64,000 bases of DNA from Sporolactobacillus kofuensis (lineage in GTDB: Bacteria > Bacillota > Bacilli > Bacillales > Sporolactobacillaceae): NCBI RefSeq assembly GCF_042660205.1, contig NZ_JBHSTQ010000002.1:1-64000 (forward strand). The letters run 5' to 3'. Shown here one piece after another: positions 44,678-53,711 of this stretch. The translations under genes were made by a program, and so were the position numbers. Position 1 is the first letter of the stretch; every line of letters starts with the position of its first letter. The notes beneath the pieces are model-generated. The model searched no databases. It was not told where the DNA came from and saw nothing but the letters and a program-made list of their open reading frames with translations.

Positions 44678-44795
44678 TATACTGTTAATTTCATGCTGAA
44701 GGTGGCGTTTTTCTAAGACTAGCGACTGATTCATACGCGGAAGAACTTTGCTACATTGTATGTAGATAATAAGTTAGCTTAAGGAAGGAAGTTAG

Positions 44796-46037
44796 ATGAT
44801 GAAAGGTTTGATCCGCAATAAGAACTTTATGATCCTATTTATTGGTCGCTTGATTACAAATATTGGTGACAGCATGTACTACATTGCAGCCATGTGGCTG
44901 GTCTACAAATTAGGAGGATCTGCTTTTTACTCCGGTCTTGCAGGATTTTTAACCATGCTTCCACAAGCCTTGCAATTTATCTGTGGCCCAATGATTGATC
45001 GTTCTTCAATTCGAAAATTACTCATCAACACTCAGTTAATTCAAGCACTTCTCCTGAGTATCATTCCGATCGCGTATCGTTTTCATGTGCTCTCAATTTC
45101 ACTTATTCTCATTATTATGCCGCTTGCAGCATTTCTTAATCAGTTTTCCTTTCCGGCAGAGAACGCATTAATTCCAAGAATCCTCCCAAGAGATCAACGA
45201 GTCTCAGCAAATTCATTAATGTCCGTTGCTGTACAAGGTACTGATGCTGCTTTTAATGCGATTAGTGGCGTACTTGTTGCACTTGTCGGTGCGATGGCGT
45301 TATATACTGCCGACATCATCACTTTTCTCATTACTGCTCTACTCTTTGCAGCACTTCAATTGCCAGAGAACCATGTAGAAAAAGCAAATCAATCACTAGG
45401 TGCACAAACAAAAAGATATTTTATCGACCTTAAAGAAGGATTTCAGCTTGTGCTCCATTCTTTACTTGGAAAGATACTTGTCGCGGGTGCGATCACCAAC
45501 TTTGCATTTGGCGCAATGATGGCGTCCTTACCTGCCTATGCAGATTCACTAGGTGGGGCGAAAACATATGGGTTTCTGCTAGCCGGAATGTCAATTGGAG
45601 TACTTGTTGGCGCAGCAATCGCTGGACTCTTTGAACGTTTCGCATTTGGGCATTTAATGGTAATCAGCTATGCAGCTGGATTTATTTTCTGGATTGGTTC
45701 TGCACTGATTCCCATTTTCATTTTAAAAATTGTTCTCTTTGCAATGAGTATGGTTCCGATTGGTTTAAATAATGTACTCAGTTTTGCAATGATGCAAAAT
45801 GTTATTCCAGAAAAATTACTTGCACGGTCGGTTTCTGTTATGGCAAGTATCTCTTCATGCATCATGCCACTGGGATCTCTTCTTGGTGGTTCCTTAGCCG
45901 CTCTATTCGGCCCACAGCTTATTTTTACACTGACCAGTGTCAGCTTGCTTTTCATAGCTGTTTATGTGAGTCTCGTTCCGATTCTTCGCAGGATCCCATC
46001 CGTACACAACGTTTGCCCTGATGATTTCGGCTTTTAA
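44796..46037 (+). CDS. MFS efflux transporter, paralogue 2
   Basis: A 413-residue major facilitator, visibly homologous over its full length to the preceding gene (NKNFMILFIGRLITNIGDSMYYIAAMWLVYK; FSFPAENALIPRIL). It has about 12 membrane helices. Transporters of this subgroup export drugs or siderophores, but the substrate cannot be told from sequence. AAGGAAGG precedes two adjacent ATG codons. Confidence 0.9.
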   Translation: MMKGLIRNKNFMILFIGRLITNIGDSMYYIAAMWLVYKLGGSAFYSGLAGFLTMLPQALQFICGPMIDRSSIRKLLINTQLIQALLLSIIPIAYRFHVLSISLILIIMPLAAFLNQFSFPAENALIPRILPRDQRVSANSLMSVAVQGTDAAFNAISGVLVALVGAMALYTADIITFLITALLFAALQLPENHVEKANQSLGAQTKRYFIDLKEGFQLVLHSLLGKILVAGAITNFAFGAMMASLPAYADSLGGAKTYGFLLAGMSIGVLVGAAIAGLFERFAFGHLMVISYAAGFIFWIGSALIPIFILKIVLFAMSMVPIGLNNVLSFAMMQNVIPEKLLARSVSVMASISSCIMPLGSLLGGSLAALFGPQLIFTLTSVSLLFIAVYVSLVPILRRIPSVHNVCPDDFGF

Positions 46038-46089
46038 TAAAAGATGGAGAGTAAATGATGTAAGAGTATTATCGTAGAAGAACAGAGAA

Positions 46090-46125
46090 AATGAAGCAGT
46101 AGGGAGATTCCCATACTGCTTCATT
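46090..46125. terminator. Bidirectional terminator between MFS paralogue 2 and the CBS gene
   Basis: AATGAAGCAGTA and TACTGCTTCATT form a perfect 12-bp stem around GGGAGATTCCCA, which itself folds. It serves the convergent genes on both sides. Confidence 0.8.
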
Positions 46126-46140
46126 AGTATTTATATTCAA

Positions 46141-46602
46141 TTATTCGTTAATCAACTGTTCACCAATGTGACGAATGATATGGCTTCTCGTAAGTAATCC
46201 CACAACATGTCGTTCATCATCGACGACTGGGATGCGCTTGATATGGTAATGAGAAAGCAATTTAAGAACGGAATCCAAATCTTTATCTTCATGAACCATC
46301 TGTAAATTCTTCTTTTTCATTAAATCTTTTACTTGCTGATCCAGAAGATCTCTTATTTTTTCGGTAGATAGATCAACACGAATCGCTGAAATTAATGAAT
46401 AGAGATCATAGATGGTTTGCTGCTTGGGTGATAGTGCGCGTAACAAATCGCCATCGCTGATGTAGCCAACTAATCGATCGTTTCCATCCAAGACCGGAGC
46501 ACCACCGATGTTGTGATCAATCATTGTCTTAATGAGTGACTTAATGGTATCCGTTTCACGAACAGTCACCACATTTTTGATCATTAATTGTTCGACAAGC
46601 AT
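46141..46602 (-). CDS. Stand-alone CBS-pair protein
   Basis: The 153-residue product consists of two CBS motifs: VEQLMIKNVVTVRETDTI..GGAPVLDGNDRLVGYISDGDLL and VKDLMKKKNLQMVHEDKDL..KRIPVVDDERHVVGLLTRSHII, separated by a 40-residue helical insert. CBS pairs bind adenosine nucleotides and sense energy state. The ATG at 46602 gives AAGGAGG nine-base spacing, better than the ATG at 46608. The promoter upstream overlaps a cre-like site. Confidence 0.88.
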   Translation of the reverse strand: MLVEQLMIKNVVTVRETDTIKSLIKTMIDHNIGGAPVLDGNDRLVGYISDGDLLRALSPKQQTIYDLYSLISAIRVDLSTEKIRDLLDQQVKDLMKKKNLQMVHEDKDLDSVLKLLSHYHIKRIPVVDDERHVVGLLTRSHIIRHIGEQLINE

Positions 46603-46652
46603 CAGCATTCGCCTCCTTAAGCGTTTGAACTATATCTTCTGTTTCTCTTATT

Positions 46653-46681
46653 ATTATACCATGTTTATGTAACCGCTTAAA
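46653..46681 (-). promoter_or_regulatory. Promoter of the CBS gene with cre-like site
   Basis: On the minus strand TTTAAG (46681-46676), 17 bp and TATAAT (46658-46653). TGTAACCGCTTAAA (46668-46681) matches the cre consensus at 13 of 14 positions and covers the -35, suggesting CcpA control. Confidence 0.6.
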
Positions 46682-46878
46682 CATTATCCACTCTGTTGTT
46701 CTGTCCCCTTCTTACTCACGAATCGCATAGAAAAATTCAATGTGTTGTTAAAACTGAGCCACTTAACTTTATGAGTCAAAACCATGTTGAACAAACTTTC
46801 TGCTCAAAGTGGCATAGTCATCTTTTTCAAGAATATAGTATTTTATGGGCAATCCTCATAAGGAGATGACAAGCGGAC

Positions 46879-47139
46879 ATGGATGTGTTAAAAGTTTCAG
46901 CAAAATCTATACCTAATTCTGTTGCCGGTGCCCTTGCACATGCAATGAGGGAACAAAAAACAGCGGAAATACAAGCAATTGGCGCAGGAGCGCTCAATCA
47001 AGCCGTAAAAGCCGTAGCCATCGCTAGAGGCTTCGTCGCACCGAGCGGACTTGATCTCATTTGCATTCCAGCATTTACAGATATTCTGATTGATGGAGAA
47101 GAACGGACAGCAATCAAGCTCATCGTTGAACCACGTTGA
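46879..47139 (+). CDS. spoVS: SpoVS, stage V sporulation protein S
   Basis: SpoVS is a small Alba-like protein that influences coat assembly and completion of septation during sporulation. The 86-residue product MDVLKVSAKSIPNSVAGALA..GERTAIKLIVEPR is nearly identical to the family pattern along its length. AAGGAGATG precedes the ATG. It lies next to ymdB and rny, as in B. subtilis, but on the opposite strand here. Confidence 0.97.
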   Translation: MDVLKVSAKSIPNSVAGALAHAMREQKTAEIQAIGAGALNQAVKAVAIARGFVAPSGLDLICIPAFTDILIDGEERTAIKLIVEPR

Positions 47140-47298
47140 AAGGGTGTCATAAAGACCCTTTTGTCACTTCGATCAAATCTAAAGTGACTTAAAAGTGACC
47201 TAACGGTGCCAAAAAGAAATGGTTTGTCATGAATGAATGCGAAAATGTTCTCATGATGTTTCGTAGTGTTCTCGACATTTTGACTTCGCAAATAATTG

Positions 47299-47340
47299 TA
47301 AAAAAGACAGTTTCACCTATGCGTGAAGCTGTCTTTTTTA
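47299..47340. terminator. Bidirectional terminator between spoVS and ymdB
   Basis: AAAAAAGACAG..TTCAC and GTGAA..CTGTCTTTTTT form a long stem with A- and T-tracts, serving both convergent genes. Confidence 0.8.
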
Positions 47341-47366
47341 TAGATTTATAGTCACCTTATAATCCA

Positions 47367-48164
47367 TCAATCAAAAAACAAATGATCATCATTAATTAAT
47401 ATACGTTCGATTTTGCTTGCTTTACCTGTTTTGTCATTAACGTGAATCAGTACTGCGCTTAATTGGCCCGGCCCTTCTTCACTTTCAAAACGAACCGGCA
47501 TCGATGTAAGGAAGCGTTTGGTCACCGATGCCCTTTGCACACCAATAATTCCATTATAAGGTCCGGTCATCCCGACATCGGTGAGATACGCAGTGCCCTG
47601 TGGAAAGATCCGTTCATCTGCGGTTTGAACATGGGTATGCGTACCAACAACTGCGGAAACAGTGCCATCCAAATACCAACCTAGTGCAAGTTTCTCACTC
47701 GTCGTTTCCGCATGCACATCAATAAAGATAATTGGTGTTTTCTTTCGTGCCTCGTCTACGAGCTGTTTTACAGTGCTAAATGGATCATCTAACGGTGGAA
47801 GAAAGACGCGTCCTTGTATATTAATCACAGCAACTTGGATATTATGTGGCAATGTCAAGAAGCGAAGCCCCGTTCCAGGTGTTCCTGCCGGGAAGTTTGC
47901 CGGTCGAACAAGTTGCTTGGCATCGTCAATAAATTCAAAGATTTCGCGATTATCCCAGGTGTGATTCCCCATCGTGAGCATATCCGCACCAACTTCAAGC
48001 AGCTGTCTGTAAATTTTCTTTGTAAGTCCCTTTCCATGTGCGGCATTTTCAGCATTCACAATTGTTGCCGTCGGATTAAACTTACTCTTCAATTTCGGCA
48101 GATAGTCTTGGATCATCTGCCTCCCCGTGCGTCCGTAGACATCACCGACAAATAGTATCTTCAT
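47367..48164 (-). CDS. ymdB: YmdB, metallophosphoesterase (2',3'-cyclic nucleotide phosphodiesterase)
   Basis: In B. subtilis YmdB hydrolyses 2',3'-cNMPs and affects the switch between motility and biofilm. The 265-residue product has the metal ligands of the calcineurin-like fold: FVGDVYGRTG near the N-terminus, NAENAAHGKG, MGNHTWDN, DVHAETTSEK and GTHTHVQT. It lies downstream of rny, as in Bacillus, though a terminator separates them. Confidence 0.95.
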   Translation of the reverse strand: MKILFVGDVYGRTGRQMIQDYLPKLKSKFNPTATIVNAENAAHGKGLTKKIYRQLLEVGADMLTMGNHTWDNREIFEFIDDAKQLVRPANFPAGTPGTGLRFLTLPHNIQVAVINIQGRVFLPPLDDPFSTVKQLVDEARKKTPIIFIDVHAETTSEKLALGWYLDGTVSAVVGTHTHVQTADERIFPQGTAYLTDVGMTGPYNGIIGVQRASVTKRFLTSMPVRFESEEGPGQLSAVLIHVNDKTGKASKIERILINDDHLFFD

Positions 48165-48350
48165 TCTCCACGCTCTTTTCCGAGTACTTCTTTATTTCAA
48201 TCTTAAATTCAAGTAAAAAAATATTGGCTGAGTTCACCTGATCCAAAGTCAAGAGCTGATTTGTTTCGGTTAATGCTCACTTGATCATTATCTAGTTCGT
48301 GAGTGCAGCATATGACCGATTACTCAACGTAAATTATTTAAATATAGTAT

Positions 48351-48376
48351 AAAAAAGGCGGCTGTTCGCCGCCTTT
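48351..48376 (-). terminator. Terminator of rny
   Basis: AAAGGCGGC-TGTTC/GAACA-GCCGCCTTT gives a perfect 9-bp stem followed on the minus strand by six T, starting two bases after the rny stop. Confidence 0.8.
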
Positions 48377-48377
48377 C

Positions 48378-49940
48378 TTATTTCGCATATTCTACAGCTC
48401 GCGTTTCACGAATTACCGTTACTTTGATATTTCCTGGATAATCCAGTTCATTTTCAATCTTTTGGGTGATTTCATGCGCTAACTGATAGGACTTCGCGTC
48501 GTCAACGATATCTGGCTGAACAATGATGCGAATTTCACGACCTGCTTGAATCGCATAGGATTTCTCAACACCCTCAAAGGATTCTGAAATTTCCTCTAAC
48601 TTTTCGAGCCTATGGATATACGTCTCAAGCGTCTCACGTCTTGCTCCAGGTCTTGCAGCAGACAATGCATCGGCAGCGGCCACAAGTACTGAAATGACAG
48701 AAGTAGCTTCCGTGTCACCATGGTGAGACGCGATACTGTTAATCACAACCGGGTGCTCCTTGTACTTCGTCGCCAATTCTACGCCGATTTCAACATGGCT
48801 ACCTTCAACCTCATGATCAATCGCTTTACCGATATCGTGTAGAAGTCCGGCTCTTCTAGCCAAATGCTCATCCTCACCGAGTTCGGCAGCCATCATTCCA
48901 GCTAAGAAAGCAACCTCCACTGAATGCTTCAAAACATTTTGACCGTAGCTCGTTCTGAAGTGGAGTCGACCCAAAATTTTAATTAAGTCCGGATGCAGAC
49001 TGTGGATGCCAACCTCAAAGGTTGTTTGTTCACCATAATCGCGAATTTTCTCATCGACCTCATGCCGTGATTTTTCAACCATCTCTTCAATACGTGCTGG
49101 ATGGATACGACCATCCTGCACAAGTTTTTCAAGAGCAATTCGCGCAACTTCGCGGCGAATCGGATCAAATCCCGACAATATGACTGCTTCCGGAGTATCA
49201 TCAATGATCAAGTCAATCCCCGTTAAAGTTTCTAACGTACGAATGTTTCGACCTTCTCGTCCGATAATACGTCCTTTCATCTCGTCATTTGGCAAGTTAA
49301 CAACCGAAACAGTAGTCTCAGTAACATGATCAGCCGCACAACGCTGAATCGCTAGAGAAAGAATGCTTTTTGCTTTCTTTTCAGCATCTTCTTTCGCTCG
49401 TGTCTCAATGTCCTTTGCGATCTGAGCAGCCTCATGAGCCGTTTCCTGTCTCACTTGGTTCAAGATAAGCTCTTTCGCCTCATCATTAGTTAGTCCGGAT
49501 ATTCGTTCGAGTTCTGACTGCTGTTTACGCAGCGATTCCTCCACTTTGCTTTCCATCTCTTCAATTTGTCGACGTTTCTTGCTAAGAGATTCCTCCCTTT
49601 TTTCCAATGAACTTTCTTTATTATCGAGAGATTCGCTTTTTCGATCGAGCAGATCCTCTTTCTGCAAAAGGCGGTTTTCCTGCCTCTGAAGTTCATTTCG
49701 CCGATCACGTGCCTCATTCTCAGTCTGAGTTCTAAGCGTGTGAATTTCGTCTTTTGCTTCCAAGAGCGCTTCCTTTTTCAAGGCTTCCGCATCTCGGTGT
49801 GCATCATCAACGATTTGGCGTGCCGCAGTTTCAGCAGTAGCAATTTTTGCTTCAGCAATTTTCTTTCGAATGTAATAGCCAACAAACAGACAAACTACAG
49901 AGGTCAGCGCAATGGAGGCGATCATAACATAAGCTGTCAT
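48378..49940 (-). CDS. rny: Ribonuclease Y
   Basis: RNase Y is the membrane-anchored endoribonuclease that starts decay of most mRNAs. The 520-residue product has one N-terminal membrane helix (about 3-22), a long charged coiled coil (to about 200), a KH domain (LPNDEMKGRIIGREGRNIRTLE) and an HD domain (HSVEVAFLAG..LLHDIGKAIDHE). The ATG at 49940 gives the same length as the B. subtilis enzyme with AAGGAGG seven bases upstream; in-frame starts further up overlap that site. Confidence 0.97.
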   Translation of the reverse strand: MTAYVMIASIALTSVVCLFVGYYIRKKIAEAKIATAETAARQIVDDAHRDAEALKKEALLEAKDEIHTLRTQTENEARDRRNELQRQENRLLQKEDLLDRKSESLDNKESSLEKREESLSKKRRQIEEMESKVEESLRKQQSELERISGLTNDEAKELILNQVRQETAHEAAQIAKDIETRAKEDAEKKAKSILSLAIQRCAADHVTETTVSVVNLPNDEMKGRIIGREGRNIRTLETLTGIDLIIDDTPEAVILSGFDPIRREVARIALEKLVQDGRIHPARIEEMVEKSRHEVDEKIRDYGEQTTFEVGIHSLHPDLIKILGRLHFRTSYGQNVLKHSVEVAFLAGMMAAELGEDEHLARRAGLLHDIGKAIDHEVEGSHVEIGVELATKYKEHPVVINSIASHHGDTEATSVISVLVAAADALSAARPGARRETLETYIHRLEKLEEISESFEGVEKSYAIQAGREIRIIVQPDIVDDAKSYQLAHEITQKIENELDYPGNIKVTVIRETRAVEYAK

Positions 49941-50357
49941 CATTTCACCTCCTTGCTTTTCCATATCATCAATAAGTAAAACAAATGTTTTTACTTTTGA
50001 ATGATGCTTAACGTAGCGACAAATGGAAAGTAAGATCTTTCAGTGTTCATATTCGATTGCTCGTGATAACGAGTGGATTGAAAGGAACCTTTAAGCGAAT
50101 TACTTTCTTTATCACCCTTAAGCATGTTCATGCGATAAGTTTACATAATCAAAAAATCAAAAACTTTGTAGTTACATGTTCATTGTATAATTGCCTATTT
50201 GGGTTGTCAACCTTACGCAATCCAAGCATTGAGGAAACTACTGTTATTTTCTGATTTTTCAACATCATTAAAAGCGTTCACACCACAAAAAAGAACTTAC
50301 ACCACGATACAGGTGCAAGTTCTTCGTTGTAGAGATTATGACTCAATCAGTTATCTA
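49941..50357. other. Intergenic region between rny and recA
   Basis: It must hold the rny promoter; no clear one was assigned. The recA terminator is at 50288-50326. B. subtilis has pbpX here; no trace of it was recognised. Confidence 0.5.
50288..50326 (-). terminator. Terminator of recA
   Basis: On the minus strand AGAACTT-CACC..GGTG-AAGTTCTTTTTT forms a bulged stem with a T-tract, about 32 bases after the recA stop. Confidence 0.75.
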
Positions 50358-51410
50358 TTATTCTTCGTCAGGAAGTGGCTGCGCTTCTGCATTAACCGAA
50401 GCCTCGTCAGGAAGGTCATCTAAGTTATAGTGTGCACGAATTTGTTGCTTAATCGCATCTTTTACGGCTTCATTTTCTTTCAGGTACAATTTCGCATTCT
50501 CACGACCTTGCCCCAATCGTTCCTTATTGTAAGAATACCATGAGCCGCTCTTTTCAACGATATCGAGATCCGCTCCAATGTCGAGAATTTCGCCTTCTTG
50601 GGAGATCCCTTGTCCATACATAATGTCCACTTCAGCTTGTTTGAAAGGAGGTGCAACCTTGTTTTTCACGACTTTAATTCTTGCTCTGTTACCTACAATG
50701 TCATTCCCTAGTTTCAAAGCCTCAGCACGACGTACTTCTAAGCGTACAGAAGCATAGAATTTAAGTGCACGCCCACCTGGTGTCGTTTCAGGATTGCCGA
50801 ACATAACGCCTACCTTCTCACGAATCTGGTTGATAAAGATTGCCGTTGTCTTAGACTTGCTGATAGCTCCTCCCAATTTTCTCAACGCTTGAGACATCAA
50901 ACGCGCCTGCAAACCAACATGCGCGTCTCCCATTTCGCCTTCAATTTCCGCTTTTGGAACTAATGCAGCAACGGAATCGATGACAATAATATCAACTGCT
51001 CCACTACGCACCAACGCTTCGGCAATTTCAAGAGCCTGCTCACCGGTATCCGGTTGTGAAAGAAGTAGTTCATCAATATTAACACCAAGATTTTCTGCAT
51101 ATACCGGATCCAATGCATGTTCTGCATCGATAAACGCAGCTTGTCCGCCACCTTGTTGTGCTTCAGCGATCGCATGCAGTGCAACTGTTGTTTTACCTGA
51201 GGATTCAGGACCATATATTTCAATAATTCGGCCACGTGGATAACCACCGACACCCATTGCTATATCTAAAGCCAGTGAACCGCTTGATACTGTTGATACT
51301 CGCTGTTCCGGCCGTTCTCCTAATCTCATAATCGAACCTTTGCCAAATTGTTTTTCGATCTGGCGAAGTGCATTGTCGAGTGCTGCTTTTCGTTCATTCT
51401 TTTCAGCCAT
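50358..51410 (-). CDS. recA: RecA recombinase
   Basis: RecA forms filaments on single-stranded DNA, drives strand exchange and triggers LexA self-cleavage. The 350-residue product has Walker A GPESSGKTT (about 65-73), VIDSVAALVPKAEIEGEMGD, loop L2 INQIREKVGVMFGNPETTPGG and an acidic C-terminus. AAGGAGATG precedes the ATG. It is expressed from a LexA-controlled promoter. cinA lies upstream on the same strand, as in Bacillus. Confidence 0.99.
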   Translation of the reverse strand: MAEKNERKAALDNALRQIEKQFGKGSIMRLGERPEQRVSTVSSGSLALDIAMGVGGYPRGRIIEIYGPESSGKTTVALHAIAEAQQGGGQAAFIDAEHALDPVYAENLGVNIDELLLSQPDTGEQALEIAEALVRSGAVDIIVIDSVAALVPKAEIEGEMGDAHVGLQARLMSQALRKLGGAISKSKTTAIFINQIREKVGVMFGNPETTPGGRALKFYASVRLEVRRAEALKLGNDIVGNRARIKVVKNKVAPPFKQAEVDIMYGQGISQEGEILDIGADLDIVEKSGSWYSYNKERLGQGRENAKLYLKENEAVKDAIKQQIRAHYNLDDLPDEASVNAEAQPLPDEE

Positions 51411-51446
51411 TATCGTGGTTCATCTCCTTCAACATTCTCTTATGCT

Positions 51447-51497
51447 ATCATACCTTTTTTCAAAAAAGAGCACAAGTGTTCTGCGAATATTTATTCG
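51447..51497 (-). promoter_or_regulatory. recA promoter with LexA (SOS) boxes
   Basis: On the minus strand TTGTGC (51475-51470), 17 bp, TATGAT (51452-51447). AGCACAAGTGTTCT (51469-51482) overlaps the -35 and resembles the Bacillus LexA box CGAAC-N4-GTTCG. CGAATATTTATTCG (51484-51497) is a perfect palindrome differing from the consensus at two symmetrical bases. Confidence 0.7.
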
Positions 51498-51534
51498 CTT
51501 TTTTTCTATGTTAAAATCTTTCGGTGTTGCTTTA

Positions 51535-51640
51535 TTGATTCTAGCTATGTGTTCGCTTCCATCGACGCCTCGCGAGCCTCATCGATGTAGTCTCGCTGGC
51601 GCCAATCAATGATCCCGCAGGCGTCTCCCACATTATCTTT
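51535..51640. repeat. Dispersed intergenic repeat, copy B (degenerate)
   Basis: It contains GTTCGCTTCCATCGACGCCT, a GTCTCGCTGG segment, and CCCGCAGGCGTCTCCCACAT, similar to the end of copy A. It lies between recA and cinA. Confidence 0.4.
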
Positions 51641-51672
51641 TAATCAGAAAACAGCATGAAAATTGAACATAA

Positions 51673-52920
51673 TTATTGATTAAGTAATGGAAGTGTTCTC
51701 AAATGCCTTCTGACAAGATCATAACCAGTCTTAGCCGATTGTGTTCTGATCTTTTGGCGTGCTCCATTGAACTGGAATCGATAACTTTGAGTCTCATGAG
51801 CGTCACTGAAACCAATATAAACCGTTCCAACTGCTTTTCCTTCGCTCTTGTCCGGCCCGGCAACACCAGTAAAAGATAGCCCGATATCTGAATGGCATAA
51901 CTTCCGAACAGATTCTGCCATGTGCTTTGCACAGCGATCACTAACCGCGCCATCACTTGCTAAAACCTCAGAAGGTACATGTAGAAGATCTGCTTTGACT
52001 TGATTTGTATACGAAACTACCCCACCCTTTAGCACAGAAGATGCTCCTGGAATACCAGCCATCCAATCAGCAGCCATTCCTCCGGTCAGGCTTTCTGCAA
52101 AAGCGATCGTTTTCTTTTGATCTACTAAGAGTTTAAATACAATCTCAGGCAGTGAATCTTCGTTATAGCCATATAAAAATTGGCCAACACGAGAATCAAT
52201 TTCTGCTTCAATTTTGTCAAGCATTGCATTTGCTTGCTCAACCCGTTCGTGCTTCGCTGTCAGTCTCAGCGTCACTTCACTCTCTTTTGCAAGTGGAGCA
52301 ATGGTTGGATTGGATTGTGCATCAATGAGATCGATAATTTTGGTTTCGAGCTGAGATTCTCCAATTCCAAAGAAACGGAGAACACGGGACTGTATATGCT
52401 CATTATTACGGCTGGCTAGATAGCCACTGGCAAAATCAAGAAACATTGGTTTCATTTCTGAAGGTACACCCGGCATCAGTAAGTATAAATGATTCTCTGC
52501 ATCAACAATCATACCCGGTGCCATGCCATGGTGATTGGGCAATACCTGGCTACCTTCGATAACAAGGGCCTGTTTCTTATTATTCTCAGTCATTTCACGG
52601 CCAGTCACTTTAAAGTATTCAAGAATACTATCCATAGCTTCCTGATCAGTGACCAGCTTCCTTCCGAGTACTTGAGCAACAGTCTCTTTTGTCAAGTCAT
52701 CTTTGGTCGGACCAAGGCCGCCTGTAAAAATTAATAGATCAGCCCTTGTTTCCGCTTTTTTGATCACATCAATCATTCTGGCTTCATTATCACCGCATAC
52801 GGTATGAAAAAAAACATCAATACCCAGTGTAGCTAAATGCTCAGATATAAATTGAGCATTCGTATTAGCAATCTGCCCAAGAAGCAGTTCTGAACCGACT
52901 GCAATAATTTCCGCATTCAT
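51673..52920 (-). CDS. cinA: CinA, competence-induced protein / NMN deamidase domain protein
   Basis: The 415-residue product has an N-terminal MoCF-like domain (EIIAVGSELLLGQIANTNAQ; FTGGLGPTKDDLTKE) and a C-terminal CinA domain (TIAFAESLTGGMAADWMAGIPGASSV; FTGVAGPDKSEGKAVGTVYIG), which in other bacteria deamidates nicotinamide mononucleotide. The ATG at 52920 has GAGAGGAG nine bases upstream; the TTG at 52926 lies inside the spacer. It lies upstream of recA. Confidence 0.95.
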   Translation of the reverse strand: MNAEIIAVGSELLLGQIANTNAQFISEHLATLGIDVFFHTVCGDNEARMIDVIKKAETRADLLIFTGGLGPTKDDLTKETVAQVLGRKLVTDQEAMDSILEYFKVTGREMTENNKKQALVIEGSQVLPNHHGMAPGMIVDAENHLYLLMPGVPSEMKPMFLDFASGYLASRNNEHIQSRVLRFFGIGESQLETKIIDLIDAQSNPTIAPLAKESEVTLRLTAKHERVEQANAMLDKIEAEIDSRVGQFLYGYNEDSLPEIVFKLLVDQKKTIAFAESLTGGMAADWMAGIPGASSVLKGGVVSYTNQVKADLLHVPSEVLASDGAVSDRCAKHMAESVRKLCHSDIGLSFTGVAGPDKSEGKAVGTVYIGFSDAHETQSYRFQFNGARQKIRTQSAKTGYDLVRRHLRTLPLLNQ

Positions 52921-53007
52921 GTGCAAGAACTCCTCTCATGCGTTTTCAGATCTAGTATTCTCTCACTATTATCAGGCACACAGGCATGGAGCGCAAGTCC
53001 GTTCTCC

Positions 53008-53586
53008 TTATTTAGAGCGAAGAATAATCTCGCTGTTTTTGTAAAAGTAGTCTACACCCGAAATGACAGTTAGGAGGACAGCTACCCAAAGGATGATCTG
53101 ATCGAGCGGAAAACCGTTCAAACCAAATGGAACATTATTAAACAAAAAGAGGATGATCGCAACCATTTGCGAGAACGTCTTCCATTTGGCAATTTTGCTT
53201 GCTGCGATCACTTCGCCTTCCTCAACAGCAACAAGGCGCAAACCGGTAACAGCAAACTCCCGAGCCAAAATTAAGATGACCATCCAAGATGCCATTCTTC
53301 CTAGACCCACAAAGGAGACAAAAGCACTCATCACAAGCAATTTATCAGCGAGTGGATCAAGCAGTTTCCCAAAATTGGTCACCAATTGATAGTTACGTGC
53401 AAGCTGACCATCAAGCCAATCTGTGAATGAAGCGAGAATAAAGATGACTGCGGCGATCAATTGAGATACAGGGAGATGGTAAATTCCCGCACTCAATGTA
53501 CCCAAATGAATCGGAGAAAGAAGGAAGATTAAAAAAAGTGGAATCATAATCATGCGTGATACAGTTAATTTATTAGCGATATTCAT
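53008..53586 (-). CDS. pgsA: PgsA, CDP-diacylglycerol-glycerol-3-phosphate 3-phosphatidyltransferase
   Basis: PgsA makes phosphatidylglycerophosphate, the first step of anionic phospholipid synthesis. The 192-residue membrane protein has the complete CDP-alcohol phosphotransferase motif D-G-x2-A-R-x8-G-x3-D-x3-D (DWLDGQLARNYQLV..GKLLDPLADK). AGGAGG lies eight bases before the ATG at 53586. It links to glycerol-3-phosphate, also made by GlpK in this window. Confidence 0.96.
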   Translation of the reverse strand: MNIANKLTVSRMIMIPLFLIFLLSPIHLGTLSAGIYHLPVSQLIAAVIFILASFTDWLDGQLARNYQLVTNFGKLLDPLADKLLVMSAFVSFVGLGRMASWMVILILAREFAVTGLRLVAVEEGEVIAASKIAKWKTFSQMVAIILFLFNNVPFGLNGFPLDQIILWVAVLLTVISGVDYFYKNSEIILRSK

Positions 53587-53664
53587 CAACAATTCCTCCT
53601 ATTCTGTTCTTGAAACTATGAATAAACAATGACGGTTAATTCCATTAGAAACTTAGTATAATCC

Positions 53665-53695
53665 AAAAAAAGTGAGCCACCACAAAGGCTGGCCC
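53665..53695 (-). terminator. Terminator of rodZ
   Basis: On the minus strand GGGCCA-CC and GG-TGGCTC pair with one bulged G and are followed by ACTTTTTTT, 17 bases after the rodZ stop. Confidence 0.7.
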
Positions 53696-53711
53696 ATTAG
53701 AAAGAAAGCAA

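Noticed and set aside
51340..51612. Plus-strand frames opposite the recA start
   Set aside because: They are antisense to recA and its control region and resemble no protein.
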